A stretch of 64,000 nt of DNA from contig NZ_FZMZ01000003.1 in NCBI RefSeq assembly GCF_900187325.1, forward strand, positions 62,001 to 126,000, in the 5' to 3' direction. Under the pieces are notes generated by a model. That model saw nothing but the letters and a program-made list of their open reading frames with translations. It was not told the origin of the DNA and made no database searches. Position numbers and translations under genes: made by a program. This stretch comes from Virgibacillus ndiopensis. GTDB lineage: Bacteria > Bacillota > Bacilli > Bacillales > Amphibacillaceae. This document shows positions 61,401-64,000 of the stretch, in pieces; position 1 is the stretch's first letter, and each line of letters starts with the position of its first letter.

Positions 61401-61817
61401 ATGAATGAAAAACTAGTAAGAATCGGAACCACGTATATTCCAGTAACCGATGTAGATAAATCTTCAGATTGGTATGTATCTAAGTTAGGGGCAATCCTTA
61501 ACTATAAAGACGAAGACAAGGCCATTCTTAACTTTGCTAATCACAGTATTTTTTTGGTCAAATCTAGTGAAAATGAAAGTGCAAACTTCATTGATTATAA
61601 TGGTGTTGAGCGCTTTTCTATTACTTTCGAGGTTAATGGCTTGCATGCTTTAGAGACAATATATAAGAACTTCAAAGAGCAGAATATAGTAGTTGGAGAA
61701 ATTGAAAACCGGGGTCATGCAGGAAGGAATTTTGTGTTTTCCGATTTAGACGGGAACAAGTTTGATGTATGGAGCGAACTAAGTCCTGTTTTTAAAGAGA
61801 AATATAATATTAAATAA
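61401..61817 (+). CDS. VOC/glyoxalase superfamily protein
   Basis: This 138-residue protein has the two beta-alpha-beta units of the VOC fold: IPVTDVDKSSDWYVSKLGAILNY and RGHAGRNFVFSDLDGNKFDVWSE. Family members include fosfomycin/bleomycin-type resistance proteins and isomerases; the metal ligands of those are only partly visible here (Glu in WSE). Function is unknown. ATG 61401 is chosen after GAAAGGA; the frame reaches 61368. A terminator follows. Confidence 0.82.
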   Translation: MNEKLVRIGTTYIPVTDVDKSSDWYVSKLGAILNYKDEDKAILNFANHSIFLVKSSENESANFIDYNGVERFSITFEVNGLHALETIYKNFKEQNIVVGEIENRGHAGRNFVFSDLDGNKFDVWSELSPVFKEKYNIK

Positions 61818-61822
61818 TAATT

Positions 61823-61852
61823 AAAGCCAGATGCTAAGCAGCTGGCCTTTCT
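61823..61852. terminator. Terminator between the VOC and SRPBCC genes
   Basis: AAAGCCAG and CTGGCCTTT arms pair with one bulge, lying between converging genes. Confidence 0.65.
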
Positions 61853-61853
61853 A

Positions 61854-62324
61854 TTATTCCTGTTCTTGTTTGTTATCAGCTTCTTTCTCCGCAACCTTTT
61901 TCACTTTTTCAACAAAACCAACTACAATTTTATCACCGGCGAATGTCAACAGTAATTTAATGTACCACTTAAGTGGATTATTTGTAGTCGTATAACGGAA
62001 ATATGTTTTAGTTTCATCTATTCTTTCCAGTTCATACGTAGCTGTAATTTCAAACATTTTAGCCAGGGTAAAGCTAATTTTCAATTTCTTCTTATCTGGT
62101 GTATTGACGTATTCCAATGTTTCAACATCATACGATTGCACACGATTTCGCTCTTCATACTTCTGTCGATAAATACTTCCAACGCCATCATCAGTTACCT
62201 TAATAGGTTCATTTTCAATGACATTTGGCATTACTTTTTGCATATCTTCAAGCGACCCATCAAAAAGCTTCCAAACTTCATCAATGGAAGCGTCTATTTC
62301 TGTATCTTTCGTCCATTCTTTCAT
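61854..62324 (-). CDS. SRPBCC (START-like) family protein
   Basis: This 156-residue protein has the polyketide-cyclase/START-like fold: TEIDASIDEVWKLFDG at the N-terminus, a central beta-sheet (NRVQSYDVETLEYVNTPDKKKLKISFTLAKMFEITATYELERIDETKTYFRYTTTN) and a long C-terminal helix (FVEKVKKVAEKEADNKQ). It should form a hydrophobic ligand cavity, ligand unknown. ATG 62324 lies six bases after GAGGTGGAG. Confidence 0.83.
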   Translation of the reverse strand: MKEWTKDTEIDASIDEVWKLFDGSLEDMQKVMPNVIENEPIKVTDDGVGSIYRQKYEERNRVQSYDVETLEYVNTPDKKKLKISFTLAKMFEITATYELERIDETKTYFRYTTTNNPLKWYIKLLLTFAGDKIVVGFVEKVKKVAEKEADNKQEQE

Positions 62325-62478
62325 AGAACTCTCCACCTCGTTATCTATTAGCCACGTTTCTTATACTATACCAGTCTAATTGACTTTCAGAAAGACGACT
62401 ATTTTGTTAGCTCCTTAATGCGGTGGACATTAAAAAAGCCCTATTCTCTTATAAGAATACGACAAACTAGTGTCACCG

Positions 62479-63009
62479 TTATACAACTCTACCCGAGCAA
62501 TTGTAATTTCCATCGATTTTACCGTCTATTATTCGCAATCGTTCTAACGCTTCTTGTTCATCTATTTGACGATAGTGGTGTTTACCACCGACTTCCTCGT
62601 CAGTCTCATCTGCTAACGAAACAACGTATTGCAATGGTTTTAAATGAAGATCTCCTTCTGGCAAATAAGAATCCGTATGGAGTAAAATCGCAACCGCAAT
62701 TTCTTTTGCTGCATGACGATCCTCACCAATTCGAATCAATAATTTGTGTGCGCGACTGGCACCCTTGATTGCATGAATATCATTTTCACGGTACAAATCA
62801 TAGTCCCATTCACCATCACGATACCATGTATAGTGACCTACATCGTGTAATAAGGCTGCCTTTGTAGCAAGATCTGGATTGACTTTATATTTTTGTGCAA
62901 ACCTAAATGCATGTTCCGCTACAGCCACAGCATGAGCTATACCAGATCGTTTTAAATACTTTTGCGTAATCGGATGATTAAAAATTTGCTCTAACGTTAC
63001 TTTTCTCAA
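62479..63009 (-). CDS. HD domain protein, probable phosphohydrolase
   Basis: This 176-residue protein has HD superfamily motifs HAVAVAEHAFRFAQ (first His), ATKAALLHDVGHYTWYRDGE (His-Asp), and AVAILLHTDSYLP (later His), then VVSLADETDEE (last Asp). The nucleotide or phosphate substrate is unknown. The TTG start at 63009 follows AAAGGAG. It diverges from the fruR gene. Confidence 0.86.
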   Translation of the reverse strand: MRKVTLEQIFNHPITQKYLKRSGIAHAVAVAEHAFRFAQKYKVNPDLATKAALLHDVGHYTWYRDGEWDYDLYRENDIHAIKGASRAHKLLIRIGEDRHAAKEIAVAILLHTDSYLPEGDLHLKPLQYVVSLADETDEEVGGKHHYRQIDEQEALERLRIIDGKIDGNYNCSGRVV

Positions 63010-63165
63010 ATGAGATTATCTCCTTTCATTCTCTATAAAAATATATTGTTCACTACAATAGCATGCTTTAACTAGCTTTACAATAGGTAATATCCACATT
63101 TTGATCACATTAAACCCCAAAGCAAGCCCGAATGATTGTTTTTGGCTATTTTTGAATGATTTTAG

Positions 63166-63194
63166 TTGATTTATGAAAACGTTTGCTTTATAAT
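63166..63194 (+). promoter_or_regulatory. fruRK promoter with overlapping cre site
   Basis: TTGATT (63166-63171) and TATAAT (63189-63194) are 17 bases apart. Within the spacer lies TGAAAACGTTTGCT (63174-63187), a one-mismatch match to the CcpA cre consensus TGWAANCGNTNWCA. Glucose should repress this promoter. Confidence 0.8.
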
Positions 63195-63225
63195 TTATCT
63201 TAACAGTGAAAAGAAGGTGTTGCTC

Positions 63226-63978
63226 ATGCTAACAACGGAACGACATGAAATCATTTTACAATTACTAAAAGAAAAACAAACCATTACACTTCAGGATATT
63301 ATAGAAACAACCTCCGCTTCGGAGTCTACTATCAGGCGCGATTTAACAGAACTGGAGAAGCAACATAAATTGGAACGCATCCATGGAGGAGCTACGCTAA
63401 CAGAACGTAAATTACAGGAATTTAGCATCACTGAAAAATCAACCAAAAACCTTCAGGAAAAAATTAAAATCGCCAACTATGCATCCTCTATCGTTCAAGA
63501 TGGTGACTGTATTTACCTTGACGCAGGTACTACAACGTTGCAAATAATTCCTTATTTACAAGATAAAGATGTAGTTGTTGTGACAAATGGACTGACACAT
63601 TTAGATTCGTTAATAGAAAGAGGTATTACTACCTACTTAACTGGTGGCTTAATAAAACCAAAAACAAGCGCACTTATTGGCCAACAAGCAGTTCAATCAT
63701 TGCAAAACTACCGCTTCGATAAGTGTTTTCTTGGTGTCAATGGCTATCATATCGATTATGGGTACACGACACCTGACCCTGAAGAAGCACATATGAAACA
63801 AATTGCTAGCTCTTTAGCTAAGGAAGTCTATGTATTAGCTGATTCCACGAAACATAATAAAATCAGCTTCGCCAAAATAAACGATTTACAAGAAGCTCAA
63901 TTAATAACAACAGAAATTGAAGCAGATGATTTATCCCATTTAACAAAAAGAACAAATGTAAAGGTGGTTAACAACTAG
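63226..63978 (+). CDS. fruR: DeoR-family regulator of the fructose operon
   Basis: This 250-residue repressor has an N-terminal DeoR HTH (TERHEIILQLLKEKQTITLQDIIETTSASESTIRRDLTELEKQHKLERIHGGAT). A DeoR C-terminal sensor domain follows (GDCIYLDAGTTTLQIIPYL, VVTNGLTHL, GGLIKPKTSALIGQQAVQ, and VLADSTKHNKISFA). FruR responds to fructose-1-phosphate. ATG 63226 follows AAGGTG; the frame reaches 63166 through the promoter. The next gene begins immediately after as fruK, confirming the fructose operon. Confidence 0.9.
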   Translation: MLTTERHEIILQLLKEKQTITLQDIIETTSASESTIRRDLTELEKQHKLERIHGGATLTERKLQEFSITEKSTKNLQEKIKIANYASSIVQDGDCIYLDAGTTTLQIIPYLQDKDVVVVTNGLTHLDSLIERGITTYLTGGLIKPKTSALIGQQAVQSLQNYRFDKCFLGVNGYHIDYGYTTPDPEEAHMKQIASSLAKEVYVLADSTKHNKISFAKINDLQEAQLITTEIEADDLSHLTKRTNVKVVNN

Positions 63979-64000
63979 ATGATTTACACATGCACGATAA
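63979..64000 (+). CDS. fruK: 1-phosphofructokinase FruK (first seven codons, runs off window)
   Basis: An ATG directly after the fruR stop starts M-I-Y-T-C-T-I, matching the usual N-terminus of 1-phosphofructokinase. Only 22 bases are in the window. Gene order fruR-fruK(-fruA) is standard in Bacillaceae. Confidence 0.65.

Noticed and set aside
1-64000. CRISPR array, prophage, integrase, toxin-antitoxin or defence system
   Set aside because: I looked for direct repeats with spacers, integrases, phage structural genes and known defence modules, and saw none. The tandem repeats at 1.1 and 53.6 kb have no unique spacers of CRISPR type.

Overview
The window is chromosomal DNA of a low-GC, Gram-positive, spore-former-type bacterium of the family Bacillaceae. 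Supporting signs are strong AGGAGG ribosome sites with many GTG/TTG starts, a T-box leader on proS, a his operon that starts with hisZ plus a short hisG, and local gene pairs known from Bacillus subtilis (ymcC next to a pksA-type TetR gene, yclNOPQ, fruR-fruK, a YdaT-like gene). A complete ectoine/hydroxyectoine importer (ehuBCDA) points to a halotolerant relative such as Virgibacillus or Oceanobacillus. Genus is inference. No rRNA, tRNA, CRISPR array, prophage or transposase was seen.

Layout. 1-3.5 kb: a truncated M20 amidohydrolase, a 20-bp tandem repeat, and proS (archaeal/eukaryotic-type) under a proline T-box. 3.7-8.1 kb: an MFS exporter, then a leftward operon plsY-like/DUF456/pdxK/small protein/pncA. 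8.2-11.4 kb: a CwlK-like peptidase, a VOC dioxygenase with a perfect MhqR-type operator, and a panE/GNAT/small membrane protein operon. 11.8-15.1 kb: ehuBCDA. 15.3-19.5 kb: methyltransferase, murB, lipase-like hydrolase, DUF454 protein and hisJ. 19.6-27.3 kb: hisZGDBHAF-hisIE-hisC. 27.3-31.9 kb: a SurA-N lipoprotein and a Fur-boxed ycl-type siderophore importer. 32-43.3 kb: assorted metabolic, stress and regulatory genes, including fni, ymcC/TetR, rsgA, and an ArsR/flavin reductase pair. 43.5-45.5 kb: an ABC-F ATPase with a 44-codon leader ORF and an attenuator. 45.6-53.5 kb: amidase, a MITE-like element, a TetR/epimerase pair with matching operators, a chemotaxis receptor, and a GNAT/sulfurtransferase/tag operon. 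53.5-64 kb: a strict 21-bp repeat array, pepT, XRE regulator, serine hydrolase, cupin, MFS, VanY-like lipoprotein, small enzymes, and the start of a fruR-fruK operon with a cre site.

How it fits together. Much of the window is housekeeping: histidine, cell wall, isoprenoid and cofactor salvage genes. The remainder is stress adaptation: osmolyte uptake, thiol/quinone stress, iron uptake and possible antibiotic resistance. The most striking non-coding features are the ABC-F leader, a dispersed GC-rich palindrome family (GGGACA..GGGG..GTCCC) that sits inside operons and forms the C-terminus of one protein, the 21-bp array before pepT, the MITE-like element at 47 kb, and a hairpin that hides the rsgA ribosome site.
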